Source of the DNA: Bacillus sp. CGMCC 1.16541
GTDB lineage: Bacteria; Bacillota; Bacilli; Bacillales; Bacillaceae_H
Direction: 5' to 3'
Length of the DNA: 64,000 nt
NCBI RefSeq assembly: GCF_003184905.1
Contig: NZ_QFRU01000010.1
Location: forward strand, 62,001 to 126,000
The position numbers and the translations under genes were made by a program. This document shows positions 1 through 7,796 of this stretch, one piece after another; positions within the stretch are counted from its first letter, which is position 1; each line of letters opens with the position of its first letter. Below the pieces are notes generated by a model, which worked only from the letters and a program-made list of their open reading frames with translations, was not told the DNA's origin and searched no databases.

Positions 1-606
1 ACGATTATTGCCATTATTTTTACGTCGTTGTTTCTTTACGTAACAGAAGGGTATCACACAACAAGTGATGACGCGCTTCTAGGCTCAATTTTTGCAGGGA
101 TTTTAGTTGGGATTGGTTTAGGTCTTGTGATTCGATTTGGTGGTACGACAGGTGGGTCGACTGTTATTGCGAAGCTTGCGAATCAGTATTTAGGTTGGAA
201 CCTAAGCCGTTCGATGATGCTTGTTGACTTACTCGTTGTTGCAAGTGCGTCATTTGTAATCGGGCTTGAAAAAACGATGTATACCGTTATCTCCATTTAT
301 ATTAGTACAAAAGTGCTTGACTATATTATTGAAGGAATGGATGCGCGTAAGGCCGTTACGATTGTTTCGCATCAATCAAATGAAGTGGCTCAACGAGTAA
401 ACAAAGAGATGGACAGAGGGGTAACCGTCTTTTCAGCACATGGTAGCTATACAAAGGAAGAAAAAAATGTCTTGTACGTAGTCATTAATAAACAAGAATT
501 AATGCAATTGCGTAAAATTATTCAAAGCATCGATGAGAAGGCCTTTGTTGTCATTCACGATGTGAAAGATGTATTCGGAGAAGGATTCACGTTCCCAAAA
601 ACTTAA
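1..606 (+). CDS. YitT family membrane protein, C-terminal part (truncated by window start)
   Basis: The reading frame is already open at base 1, so this is the 3' part of a longer gene. About 200 residues are present; family members are usually near 280. The visible part has hydrophobic membrane segments (first ~100 residues), then a soluble C-terminal domain containing GVTVFSAHGSYTKEEK, which is typical of the DUF2179 domain of YitT/DUF161 proteins. These are multi-pass membrane proteins of unknown biochemical role, common in several copies in Bacillaceae. A TTG at 28 could be read as a start, but the in-frame upstream codons are also hydrophobic and continue the first membrane helix. A hairpin terminator follows directly, so it is not co-transcribed with the Ter genes. 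Confidence 0.85.
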   Translation, partial: TIIAIIFTSLFLYVTEGYHTTSDDALLGSIFAGILVGIGLGLVIRFGGTTGGSTVIAKLANQYLGWNLSRSMMLVDLLVVASASFVIGLEKTMYTVISIYISTKVLDYIIEGMDARKAVTIVSHQSNEVAQRVNKEMDRGVTVFSAHGSYTKEEKNVLYVVINKQELMQLRKIIQSIDEKAFVVIHDVKDVFGEGFTFPKT

Positions 607-619
607 TAAAGTGAAGAAA

Positions 620-665
620 GCAGATAGCGTCTCTCTTTAGGTAGACATTATCTGTCTTTTTTTAT
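620..665 (+). terminator. Rho-independent terminator after the YitT gene
   Basis: A 12-bp stem (621-632 with 643-654, with G-U pairs) and a 10-nt loop are followed by a T-rich run. It separates the YitT gene from the sigma-W promoter downstream. Confidence 0.8.
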
Positions 666-670
666 AAAAA

Positions 671-696
671 TGAAACCTTTTGACAACTTGTCCGTA
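671..696 (+). promoter_or_regulatory. Sigma-W type promoter of the Ter operon
   Basis: TGAAAC at 671-676 is followed by exactly 16 nt and then CGTA at 693-696. This is the TGAAAC-N16-CGTA arrangement of the B. subtilis extracytoplasmic-function sigma factor W. The B. subtilis yceC operon is a known sigma-W regulon member, which fits. It lies about 125 bp upstream of the yceC start. Confidence 0.8.
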
Positions 697-819
697 TATA
701 TAGGGGAAGACAGTGTAAAATATTCCATTTTATGAGATGAATTGAAATGATTAACACTGTATAGTACCATTTAATTGGAAAAAGTGAAGTGTGTAGGTTA
801 AAGGGAGGGAGTGAAGAAG

Positions 820-1431
820 ATGGCCATTACGTTACAAAAAGGACAACGTATTGATTTAACAAAAGGAAACCCTGGCTTAGCGAAGGTATTAGTTGGTTTA
901 GGATGGGACCCAGTTGAGTCAAAACAGTCGAAAGGTTTTTTTGGATCTCTTTTTGGCGGAGGTTCTTCAGGAGCAAATATTGATTGTGACGCATCGGTAC
1001 TGATGTTAGAAAATGATCGATTCACTCAAAAAGAGCATCTTATTTACTTTGGAAATTTGAAAAGTAAATGTGGGGGTGTAAACCACACAGGCGACAACTT
1101 AACAGGTGAAGGAGACGGAGATGACGAACAAATCATTATTGACTTGCAGAGAGTTCCGTCGAATATTAACAAGCTGGTTTTCGTTGTAAACATTTACGAT
1201 GCTGTGCGTCGTAATCAAGATTTCGGGATGATTCAAAATGCGTTCATCCGCGTTGTAAACATGAATAATCAAGAAGAGCTTATTAAGTTTAATTTATCAG
1301 AGAATTATAGTGGGAAAACGAGTTTATTAGTAGCCGAAATGTACCGTTATGAGCAGGATTGGAAGTTTGCGGCGGTTGGTACGGGTACGAATGATAAGGG
1401 GTTAGAGGAGCTCATCCGTCACTATACATAA
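820..1431 (+). CDS. yceC: TerD family stress protein, YceC type
   Basis: TerD-domain protein of about 203 residues. Family members bind calcium or other metals and act in the envelope-stress/tellurite-resistance (Ter) response; the molecular role is unsettled. Visible features are the N-terminal [14 protein letters not shown] motif, a glycine-rich insertion (FFGSLFGGGSSG, about residues 45-57), the acidic NIDCDAS loop, and [13 protein letters not shown], whose acidic residues belong to the metal site. The ATG at 820 is chosen over a GTG at 811 because the ribosome site GGAGGGA ends at 810, leaving 9 nt to the ATG, and because relatives begin MAI. The glycine-rich insert and IDCDAS mark it as the YceC type, different from the YceD/YceE type that follows. 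Confidence 0.9.
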   Translation: MAITLQKGQRIDLTKGNPGLAKVLVGLGWDPVESKQSKGFFGSLFGGGSSGANIDCDASVLMLENDRFTQKEHLIYFGNLKSKCGGVNHTGDNLTGEGDGDDEQIIIDLQRVPSNINKLVFVVNIYDAVRRNQDFGMIQNAFIRVVNMNNQEELIKFNLSENYSGKTSLLVAEMYRYEQDWKFAAVGTGTNDKGLEELIRHYT

Positions 1432-1436
1432 TTGAT

Positions 1437-1484
1437 CTATCAAATGAAACCTAACGGAAGGGATTGTTAGGTTTCATTTGATAG
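1437..1484. repeat. Perfect 19-bp inverted repeat between yceC and yceD
   Basis: A 19-bp perfect stem (1437-1455 with 1466-1484) closes a 10-nt loop. No T-run follows, so it is not a standard intrinsic terminator on the plus strand. It may stabilise the yceC mRNA or act as an RNA processing site inside the operon. The function is inferred only from position. Confidence 0.7.
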
Positions 1485-1485
1485 A

Positions 1486-1533
1486 CCTAAGCGGCTGTCG
1501 CCCCCCTTACGGGGTTGGCGTCATCGGTATAGG
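1486..1533. repeat. Dispersed palindromic element, copy A
   Basis: An imperfect palindrome that starts CTAAGCGG and ends near ATAGGTG. It resembles the hairpin at 36239-36286 in both arms and in the TACGGG loop region. The rest of this 250-bp gap before yceD shows no gene. The two copies suggest a small REP-like intergenic repeat family. Confidence 0.55.
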
Positions 1534-1680
1534 TGGACCTTTGAGGGAGCATTCAGAGAGGTCTGGGTGGCTAGTTGTGTGGTGGGTTTCAGTTTGAGAG
1601 GTCATTTAAGTTGGGATGAATGAATCTAACAGAAGTGATTGAAGAGAGTTCTATTACTATAGTAAAAAGGAGAGAGTAGA

Positions 1681-2259
1681 ATGGGTATTTCATTAGCAAA
1701 AGGTCAAAAGGTTGATTTAACAAAAGGAAATCCTGGTTTAACGAATGTGGTTGTTGGTTTAGGTTGGGATACAAACAAATATGATGGCGGTGTTGATTTT
1801 GATTTAGATGCATCATGCTTCTTATTAGATGCAAGTGGTAAGTGTGCAGCAGATACAGATTTTGTTTTCTATAACAATGCGAAGCATGCAAGTGGTGCAG
1901 TTGAACATACAGGCGATAACCGTACAGGTGAAGGAGACGGAGATGATGAGCAAGTAAAAGTGAATTTATCTACGGTTCCAGCGACGATTGATAAAATTGC
2001 GTTTGTGATCACAATTCATGACGGTGAAGCTCGTGGGCAAAACTTTGGACAAGTTTCAAACAGCTTTGTACGTATCGTAAATGAAGAAACAAATGAAGAA
2101 TTGATTCGCTACGACTTAGGAGAAGATTTCTCGATTGAAACAGCCGTTGTTGTAGGAGAGTTATACCGTCATGCAGGCGAGTGGAAGTTCGCTGCTGTTG
2201 GATCTGGTTATCAAGGTGGACTAGCTTCACTTGTTCGTGATTACGGATTGGACGTGTAA
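1681..2259 (+). CDS. yceD: TerD family stress protein, YceD type
   Basis: A 192-residue TerD-domain protein of the short type without the glycine-rich insert. Motifs seen are [14 protein letters not shown] at the start, DFDLDAS (about residues 40-46) and [13 protein letters not shown] (about 79-91), the conserved acidic calcium-binding elements, then [20 protein letters not shown] near the C terminus. The start is the ATG after AAAAGGAGAG. It is the second gene of the sigma-W-led cluster, after a long inverted repeat. The protein is predicted cytosolic, with no signal or membrane segment. Its length and order match B. subtilis YceD. Confidence 0.92.
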   Translation: MGISLAKGQKVDLTKGNPGLTNVVVGLGWDTNKYDGGVDFDLDASCFLLDASGKCAADTDFVFYNNAKHASGAVEHTGDNRTGEGDGDDEQVKVNLSTVPATIDKIAFVITIHDGEARGQNFGQVSNSFVRIVNEETNEELIRYDLGEDFSIETAVVVGELYRHAGEWKFAAVGSGYQGGLASLVRDYGLDV

Positions 2260-2287
2260 GAACGAAAAAGATAAGGGGGGTTGTGTC

Positions 2288-2866
2288 ATGGGTATTCAGT
2301 TAGCAAAAGGTCAGCGTATCGACTTAACGAAGACAAATCCAGGGTTAGTAAAAGGAATTATTGGCTTAGGTTGGGATACGAACAAATACCAAGGTGGACA
2401 TGACTTTGATTTAGATGCATGTGCTTTTTTAGCAGATCAGAATGGAAAATGTATCAATGATCATGATTTCATCTTTTATAATCACTTGATGCATCCGAGT
2501 GGTGCGGTTGAACATACAGGAGATAATCGAACAGGTGAGGGAGACGGAGATGACGAACAGATTGTAGTGAATTTCTCTAAAATCCCTCCTTCTGTTCACC
2601 GAATTGGGATTACGGTCACTATTCATGATGCGGAGTTACGCAATCAAAATTTTGGGCTTGTATCTAATGCATTTGTTCGTTTAGTCGATGAAGCGACAGG
2701 GCAAGAGTTATTGCGTTATGACTTAGGAGAAGACTTCTCAATTGAAACAGCCGTTGTGGTGTGTGAACTATATAAGCACGGTGGCGATTGGAAGTTTAAC
2801 GCAATTGGAAGTGGCTTTTCTGGTGGGTTAGCATCTCTTTGTCGCAACTACGGACTTCAAGTGTAA
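2288..2866 (+). CDS. yceE: TerD family stress protein, YceE type
   Basis: A 192-residue TerD-domain protein. ATG 2288 is preferred over an upstream in-frame codon at 2231, because AAGGGGGG lies just before it and relatives start MGIQLAKGQ. It has DFDLDAC and [13 protein letters not shown] metal-binding motifs. The C-terminal signature [20 protein letters not shown] and CRNYGLQV is the YceE type rather than YceD. It lies 28 bp after yceD, in one transcript with it, and is closed by a strong terminator. Confidence 0.92.
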   Translation: MGIQLAKGQRIDLTKTNPGLVKGIIGLGWDTNKYQGGHDFDLDACAFLADQNGKCINDHDFIFYNHLMHPSGAVEHTGDNRTGEGDGDDEQIVVNFSKIPPSVHRIGITVTIHDAELRNQNFGLVSNAFVRLVDEATGQELLRYDLGEDFSIETAVVVCELYKHGGDWKFNAIGSGFSGGLASLCRNYGLQV

Positions 2867-2893
2867 AAAGCGATTCATACAAGGCTTGGCAAG

Positions 2894-2945
2894 AGAACGA
2901 CCTCACATTTTTACTATCTTTTCAATTTGAGGTCGTTCTTTTTTA
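2894..2945 (+). terminator. Terminator closing the yceCDE unit
   Basis: A 12-bp perfect stem (2894-2905 with 2928-2939) is followed by a T-run. It splits the Ter island into two transcription units, with a separate promoter just downstream. Confidence 0.85.
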
Positions 2946-2964
2946 TTATGGGAAACTTTTGTAA

Positions 2965-2993
2965 ATGACACATCTTGCTATTTTCGATATAGT
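2965..2993 (+). promoter_or_regulatory. Sigma-A type promoter of the second yceC-yceD pair
   Basis: ATGACA (2965-2970), a 17-nt spacer and TATAGT (2988-2993): five of six matches in each box. It lies 35 bp before the yceC2 ATG. No sigma-W motif was found here, so the duplicated pair is probably expressed independently of the envelope-stress promoter. Confidence 0.6.
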
Positions 2994-3027
2994 AGAGATG
3001 AAAGAGTGGAAGAAGGAGGAAATTTAG

Positions 3028-3642
3028 ATGGCGATTACACTTCAAAAAGGTCAGCGCATTGACTTAACCAAAGGCAATGCAACATTAAAGAAAGTAATGG
3101 TTGGCTTAGGATGGGACCCTGTTCAAGCAAAAAGTGGCGGGGGATTATTCGGATCATTATTCGGTGGCGGTGGTGGATCTACAGCTAATATCGATTGTGA
3201 TGCTTCCGTTTTAATGCTTGAAAACGATAAGTTCACTCGTAAAGAAAACTTGATCTATTTTGGAAATCTAAAAAGTAAATGTGGTAGTGTTCAACATAGT
3301 GGTGACAATCTAACAGGTGCTGGAGCTGGAGATGATGAGCAAGTAACCGTTGATCTTCAAAAAGTTCCTGCAAACATTACGAAACTTGTATTTGTTGTTA
3401 ACATTTATAACTGTGTTGCAAGAAAACAAGACTTTGGTATGATTCAAAATGCCTTTATTCGCCTAGTAAACTTAAGTGGTCAAGAAGAAATGGTGAAATT
3501 CAACTTAACAGAAAATCATAGTGGAAAAACAAGCTTAATTTTAGGTGAAATGTATCGTCATAACGGTGATTGGAAATTTGCTGCAATTGGTGATGGTACA
3601 ACAGATACGTCTGTTTCAGAAGTTGTTCGTCGTTATTCTTAA
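3028..3642 (+). CDS. TerD family stress protein, second YceC-type copy
   Basis: A 204-residue TerD protein of the YceC type. It has [17 protein letters not shown], a glycine-rich insert (GGGLFGSLFGGGGGS, about residues 38-52), NIDCDASVLML and GDNLTGAGAGDDE. In the last motif two residues of the acidic stretch of copy 1 (GEGDGDDE) are changed to GAGAGDDE, which may weaken metal binding. AGAAGGAGGAAA precedes the ATG. With the next gene it forms a second yceC-yceD pair, evidently a tandem duplication followed by divergence, with its own promoter. Confidence 0.9.
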   Translation: MAITLQKGQRIDLTKGNATLKKVMVGLGWDPVQAKSGGGLFGSLFGGGGGSTANIDCDASVLMLENDKFTRKENLIYFGNLKSKCGSVQHSGDNLTGAGAGDDEQVTVDLQKVPANITKLVFVVNIYNCVARKQDFGMIQNAFIRLVNLSGQEEMVKFNLTENHSGKTSLILGEMYRHNGDWKFAAIGDGTTDTSVSEVVRRYS

Positions 3643-3681
3643 TTTGACAATTCAAATTTAAAAAAGAAAGAAGGGTACATA

Positions 3682-4260
3682 ATGGCAATTTCACTATCAA
3701 AAGGTCAAAAGGTTGATTTAACAAAAGGAAATCCTGGTTTAACAAAAGTAACGATTGGTTTAGGATGGGACGTTAACAAGTACGATGGAGGACATGATTT
3801 CGATTTAGATGCGTCTGCATTTTTATTAGATGCAAGTGGCAAGTGTGCAGCTGAAACGGATTTTGTTTTTTATAATAATGCACAGCATACAAGCGGTGGT
3901 GTTACGTATACAGGAGATAATCGTACAGGTGAAGGTGGCGGAGACGATGAGCAAATCGATCTTGACTTAAGCCTTGTACCAGCAACGACTGAAAAAGTAG
4001 CATTCGTGATTACAATCCATGATGGTGAGGTACGTAATCAAAACTTTGGACAAGTATCAAATAGCTACGTACGTGTATTCAATTCTGCGTCAAATGAAGA
4101 GTTAATTCGCTACGATTTAGGTGAAGACTTCTCAATTGAAACAGCAATTGTTGTAGGTGAGCTATACCGTCATAACGGCGAGTGGAAATTCGCAGCAGTT
4201 GGTTCAGGTTACCAAGGCGGATTAGGTGCACTTGTTCAAGCTTATGGATTAAACGTATAA
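3682..4260 (+). CDS. TerD family stress protein, second YceD-type copy
   Basis: A 192-residue TerD protein, very similar throughout to the YceD-type protein at 1681. It carries [34 protein letters not shown] and [20 protein letters not shown]. The ATG follows AAGAAAGAAGGG. It lies 39 bp after the second YceC-type gene and is followed by a terminator. Together with its partner it repeats the order of the first two genes of the operon, which supports duplication of the pair as a unit. Confidence 0.92.
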   Translation: MAISLSKGQKVDLTKGNPGLTKVTIGLGWDVNKYDGGHDFDLDASAFLLDASGKCAAETDFVFYNNAQHTSGGVTYTGDNRTGEGGGDDEQIDLDLSLVPATTEKVAFVITIHDGEVRNQNFGQVSNSYVRVFNSASNEELIRYDLGEDFSIETAIVVGELYRHNGEWKFAAVGSGYQGGLGALVQAYGLNV

Positions 4261-4277
4261 ATCACGTCTAAAAAAAC

Positions 4278-4320
4278 AAGGCTGGGACATAAATCTTTTA
4301 GTTGTGTCCCAACCTTTTCT
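4278..4320 (+). terminator. Terminator with GGCTGGGACATAA motif
   Basis: A stem made by GGCTGGGACATA (left arm from about 4280) and TGTGTCCCAACC (4303-4314) is followed by TTTTCTTCT. The same GTGGGACATAA / TTATGTCCCAGCC wording recurs around the dispersed repeat near 43.9-44.2 kb. Confidence 0.75.
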
Positions 4321-4376
4321 TCTAAAACAGAACACATTAAAAATTAAATAATGTCACAAAGCTTTTATGACAGGTT

Positions 4377-4400
4377 TACATGCGTAGGCATGTAGGAGGA
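4377..4400 (+). promoter_or_regulatory. Small stem-loop abutting the ribosome site of terC
   Basis: A perfect 7-bp stem with a 4-nt loop (4377-4394) ends directly against GGAGGA (4395-4400), the ribosome site of terC. The position suggests an effect on translation initiation or mRNA stability, which is inference. I see no yybP-ykoY (manganese) riboswitch, the element that precedes some other TerC-family genes. Confidence 0.4.
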
Positions 4401-4408
4401 AAAGATCG

Positions 4409-5188
4409 ATGGAAATCATTAATAAAATGTTACACACATACGCTCAGTTTTTTAACTGGGAAATGTGGGGCGAAGTGCTAACAGATCCAGTTTCATGGGG
4501 ACTGATTGGTACGTTAGTAATTTTAGAAGGACTGTTATCTGCAGATAACGCACTTGTATTAGCTGTAATGGTTAAACATTTACCACCTGAACAACGTAAG
4601 AAAGCTTTAACGTATGGATTAATTGGTGCGTATTTCTTCCGTTTCTTATTCATTGGATTAGGCGTGTACTTAATTAAGTTCTGGTGGATTAAACTATTAG
4701 GTGCACTTTACCTAGCATGGTTAGTGTATAGTCACTTCAGATCTAAACAAGCTCAAAGTGAAGAGGAAGAAGTAAAAGGAATTAAGAAAGACGGGTTCCT
4801 TATCCGCACGTTCGGTATGTTCTGGGGTACGGTTATCATGGTAGAGATGATGGATATTGCATTCTCTGTTGATAGTATTCTAGCAGCATTCGCTGTATCA
4901 GAAGAAATTTGGATTTTATTAGTCGGTGGTATGCTTGGAATCCTTATGATGCGTACAGTTGCGAAAGTGTTCTTACGCTTAATTGATCGCGTTCCTGAAT
5001 TAGAAACAACTGCGTTTATCTTAATTGGAATTATCGCAGCGAAGATGTTAGCAAGTGTATTCGGCATTCACGTATCACATACGATTTTCTTTGTGATCAT
5101 CATTGCAGCATTTGCAATCACATTTATTGTTCACCACTTAAACAATAAAAAAGCAGCTCAAGAAGCAGCAGCATCAGAAGATAAGTAA
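4409..5188 (+). CDS. yceF: TerC family integral membrane protein
   Basis: A 259-residue multi-pass membrane protein of the TerC family (Alx/YkoY/YceF), whose studied members export manganese and/or help metalate exported proteins. The family acidic motifs are visible: LLSADNALVLAVM (about residues 44-56), EMMDIAFSVDSILAAFA (about 145-161) and the late DRVPELETTAFIL. Roughly seven hydrophobic segments are seen, and the tail is charged and cytosolic. The ATG follows AGGAGGAAAAG. The gene sits after the TerD cluster as in B. subtilis yceF, but is separated from it by a terminator. I could not define its promoter. Confidence 0.93.
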   Translation: MEIINKMLHTYAQFFNWEMWGEVLTDPVSWGLIGTLVILEGLLSADNALVLAVMVKHLPPEQRKKALTYGLIGAYFFRFLFIGLGVYLIKFWWIKLLGALYLAWLVYSHFRSKQAQSEEEEVKGIKKDGFLIRTFGMFWGTVIMVEMMDIAFSVDSILAAFAVSEEIWILLVGGMLGILMMRTVAKVFLRLIDRVPELETTAFILIGIIAAKMLASVFGIHVSHTIFFVIIIAAFAITFIVHHLNNKKAAQEAAASEDK

Positions 5189-5241
5189 GAGGATAGACAA
5201 TCAAAGGGGCTAGTTAGCTCCTTTGGTTATTAAGTTGGACT

Positions 5242-5293
5242 CTTATAGATAAAAAAGAGCTGAGACTGAAAACAGCTCTTTTTTATCTATAAG
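5242..5293. terminator. Strong terminator after terC
   Basis: A 21-bp perfect stem (5242-5262 with 5273-5293), a 10-nt loop, and T-runs inside both arms. A smaller hairpin (about 5203-5225) lies just upstream. Confidence 0.85.
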
Positions 5294-5362
5294 ACTCTAT
5301 ATCAATTAATTTTACTATAGAAGGTAGTGGGATACCTCGTTTGAAAGTAAGGGTGTGAACAA

Positions 5363-6475
5363 ATGAATTATTTTTCATATTTAACGGAATTTCAGCAAAA
5401 AGGCATTTTTTATTTGCCACCACAACACTTTTCCAAAACATCTTCAAAAGAGATGTTAGCCTATAGCCTAGGTGCGACGTTGTATATGCCGGCAACACGT
5501 TCAGATATTGCTCAGTTAGTTTTAACAAGTAAATATCGTGAGTTAGTTTCCATGGTTATTTGTTTAGAAGATGCTATTGGAGATGATGAGGTAGAGCAAG
5601 GAGAAAAGCAACTAGTTGAGCATCTACACTATTTATTAGATGCCGTGCAAATGAAGCGGTGTTCGGAAGATTCATTACCACTTATTTTCATCCGCGTACG
5701 AACGCCTGAACAAATTCAGAAAATAAACCAAATGATTGGCTCGGCGATGCAATTAGTTGCAGGTTTCGTCTTTCCGAAGTTCACACCAGTTAATGCACCT
5801 GCCTACTTATCTTATACAAGACAAGTCGCCACCGAACGTCAAACGGTTTTATATGGAATGCCTGTTTTAGAAACAGAAGATGTCTTATATAAAGAACATC
5901 GATTTTCAACGTTTGAGCAGTTAGCTACTTGTATGAAGGGATACGAAGATCTTGTATTAAATATTCGACTTGGTGCAACTGACTTTTGTGGATTATACGG
6001 GATTCGTAGAACGCCTTCTACTACGATTTATGATATTTCCATGATGAGAGATGTCATTGCTGATATAGTCAATTTCTTTGGACGAACGTACGTCGTATCA
6101 GGCCCGGTTTGGGAGTATTTTCAGTCTTCTTCTAACATACTACCTAACAATCCGTATGACGAAGGGTTAAAAAAGGAGACATTGCTAGATTTAGTAAATG
6201 GCCTACATGGTAAAACAGTCATTCATCCATCACAAATGCGAATGGTACAAGCATTAAATGTGGTGTCAAAAGAAGAATATTTAGATGCACTAGCGATTTT
6301 AAGCAACGGTTCAAATGAAATGGGTGTTGTCAAAAGTGATTATGGCAACAAAATGAATGAAATGAAGCCTCATTATAAGTGGGCCACAAAAATCATGTTA
6401 AAGTCAAAAATATACGGGGTGTTTCATGAAAACAACAGCTATCAAGACCTCCTTGCAGAAGAAATATACGTATAA
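5363..6475 (+). CDS. HpcH/HpaI (CitE-like) aldolase of the Ter biosynthetic module
   Basis: A 370-residue TIM-barrel C-C bond lyase/aldolase of the HpcH/HpaI-citrate lyase beta superfamily, in the branch found in Ter operons. Features seen are ICLEDAIGDDEVEQGE (about residues 61-76, acidic metal site), FIRVRTPEQI (about 109-118, substrate-phosphate arginine), FPKFTP (about 138-143), and the late GKTVIHPSQM (about 284-293) typical of CitE-like enzymes. Comparative genomics (Anantharaman, Iyer and Aravind) proposed that these operons make a nucleoside-like metabolite; the exact substrate is unknown. The ribosome site before the ATG is weak (AAGGG). It opens a run of six tightly packed genes. 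Its 3' end overlaps the next gene by 50 nt. Confidence 0.85.
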   Translation: MNYFSYLTEFQQKGIFYLPPQHFSKTSSKEMLAYSLGATLYMPATRSDIAQLVLTSKYRELVSMVICLEDAIGDDEVEQGEKQLVEHLHYLLDAVQMKRCSEDSLPLIFIRVRTPEQIQKINQMIGSAMQLVAGFVFPKFTPVNAPAYLSYTRQVATERQTVLYGMPVLETEDVLYKEHRFSTFEQLATCMKGYEDLVLNIRLGATDFCGLYGIRRTPSTTIYDISMMRDVIADIVNFFGRTYVVSGPVWEYFQSSSNILPNNPYDEGLKKETLLDLVNGLHGKTVIHPSQMRMVQALNVVSKEEYLDALAILSNGSNEMGVVKSDYGNKMNEMKPHYKWATKIMLKSKIYGVFHENNSYQDLLAEEIYV

Positions 6476-7796
6476 TGTGTTAAACGAGCTACAAGTGGAT
6501 GTAAATGTTCACCGTAGTTTATATGAATTAGAGCCACGTCACTTATTTAAAATGGCAGCACGGATTAATAAAAAGAGAAGTTTCTTGTTTGTAAGTAATG
6601 TATTAGGAAAGCATTTAGCCGTTGAGCCACGCATACCTGTGTTTGCTTCAGCTTTATTAGCAAGTGCATTCTATCAAGCTCGTACAGGAGAGAACGCTTC
6701 ATTTGAACGATCTGTAGCAGCTGCGTTAAAGAGTAAACGTACGGAAGAGCTTCAGGAGGCTGAGTCAGCTCTTTCTAAGGAAAAGCTAACGTTGCCAGAA
6801 GATTGTTTATTTATCGGATTTGCTGAAACAGCAACAGCACTTGGTCATGCAGTGTTTGAACAGTTTACAAATGGACATTATGTTCATACGACACGTGAAA
6901 AAGTACAAGGTACAGCAGAAGTGTTAGAGTTTAAAGAAGAGCATTCACATGCAACGGACCAACTATGTTTTATTGAAAAAGAGCTATTCCGTAAACATGA
7001 GCATGTCGTGCTTGTAGATGATGAAATCACAACAGGGAAAACAGCACTCAATATTATTCGAGAGATTCATCAACAGTTTCCGCAAAAAGAGTATACAATT
7101 CTTTCTCTTTTAGATTGGAGACATGAGGGGAACAAACAAGCATTTCAAGAACTTGAGCAACAATTGAATACAACCATTCATACGATTGCGCTATTAGAAG
7201 GTGAAATTGAGGTAACAGGAAGTAATCAAAATCAACAAGAATCAGTGAAAGAGAAGCGAAATGTTCAAGATGTACACATTCATACACATAACATGAGCAT
7301 TTACTTTGAACATACTCGCTACAAGTCAACCAATCAATTACCTTATTTAAAAGGAACAGGTCGCTTTGGGTTAAGTAGCACGGGTCAAAGCGAGGTAGAG
7401 TTTGCGTGTAAGCGTGCAGGACAAGAACTAGCCCAAAATCGCCGAGGAAAGAAGACGCTTGTCCTTGGAACAGGAGAGTTTATGTATATGCCGATGAAAG
7501 TGGCAGCGAATATGGGAGATGGCGTGTTGTATCATTCGACAACAAGAAGCCCTATTTATCCCATTCAAAAAGATGAATATGCCATCCATACACGCATTGA
7601 ATTTCCAAGTCCACATGGGGAAGAGGTACAAAACTATCTTTATAATGTAGGAGAGTATGATGAGATCTTTGTGATGCTTGAGCAAAAAGCAGACCACGAG
7701 CGAATTCAATCGCTTCTTGATCAATTAGCAGGATACACTACTCACTTGCATCTTGTGTGGATGAGTCAAAGGGAGGAAACGACCAATGAAGCTTAA
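6426..7796 (+). CDS. Phosphoribosyltransferase with TRSP domain, Ter biosynthetic module
   Basis: A 456-residue two-domain protein. The N-terminal half is a type I phosphoribosyltransferase fold with the PRPP-binding motif VVLVDDEITTGKTA (about residues 195-208). The C-terminal half is the TRSP domain; the literal TRSP tetrapeptide is visible in HSTTRSPIYP (about 370-379), after LGTGEFMYMPMKVA. Known occurrences are confined to Ter/tellurite stress operons, where the protein is thought to act on a PRPP-derived, nucleotide-like compound. The ATG 6426 has GGGGTG upstream and overlaps the preceding gene by 50 nt, which suggests translational coupling. A GTG at 6495 is a less likely start because no ribosome site precedes it. 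Confidence 0.85.
   Translation: MKTTAIKTSLQKKYTYNVLNELQVDVNVHRSLYELEPRHLFKMAARINKKRSFLFVSNVLGKHLAVEPRIPVFASALLASAFYQARTGENASFERSVAAALKSKRTEELQEAESALSKEKLTLPEDCLFIGFAETATALGHAVFEQFTNGHYVHTTREKVQGTAEVLEFKEEHSHATDQLCFIEKELFRKHEHVVLVDDEITTGKTALNIIREIHQQFPQKEYTILSLLDWRHEGNKQAFQELEQQLNTTIHTIALLEGEIEVTGSNQNQQESVKEKRNVQDVHIHTHNMSIYFEHTRYKSTNQLPYLKGTGRFGLSSTGQSEVEFACKRAGQELAQNRRGKKTLVLGTGEFMYMPMKVAANMGDGVLYHSTTRSPIYPIQKDEYAIHTRIEFPSPHGEEVQNYLYNVGEYDEIFVMLEQKADHERIQSLLDQLAGYTTHLHLVWMSQREETTNEA

Noticed and set aside
4321-4408. yybP-ykoY manganese riboswitch before terC
   Set aside because: The leader is too short and the conserved loops are absent.
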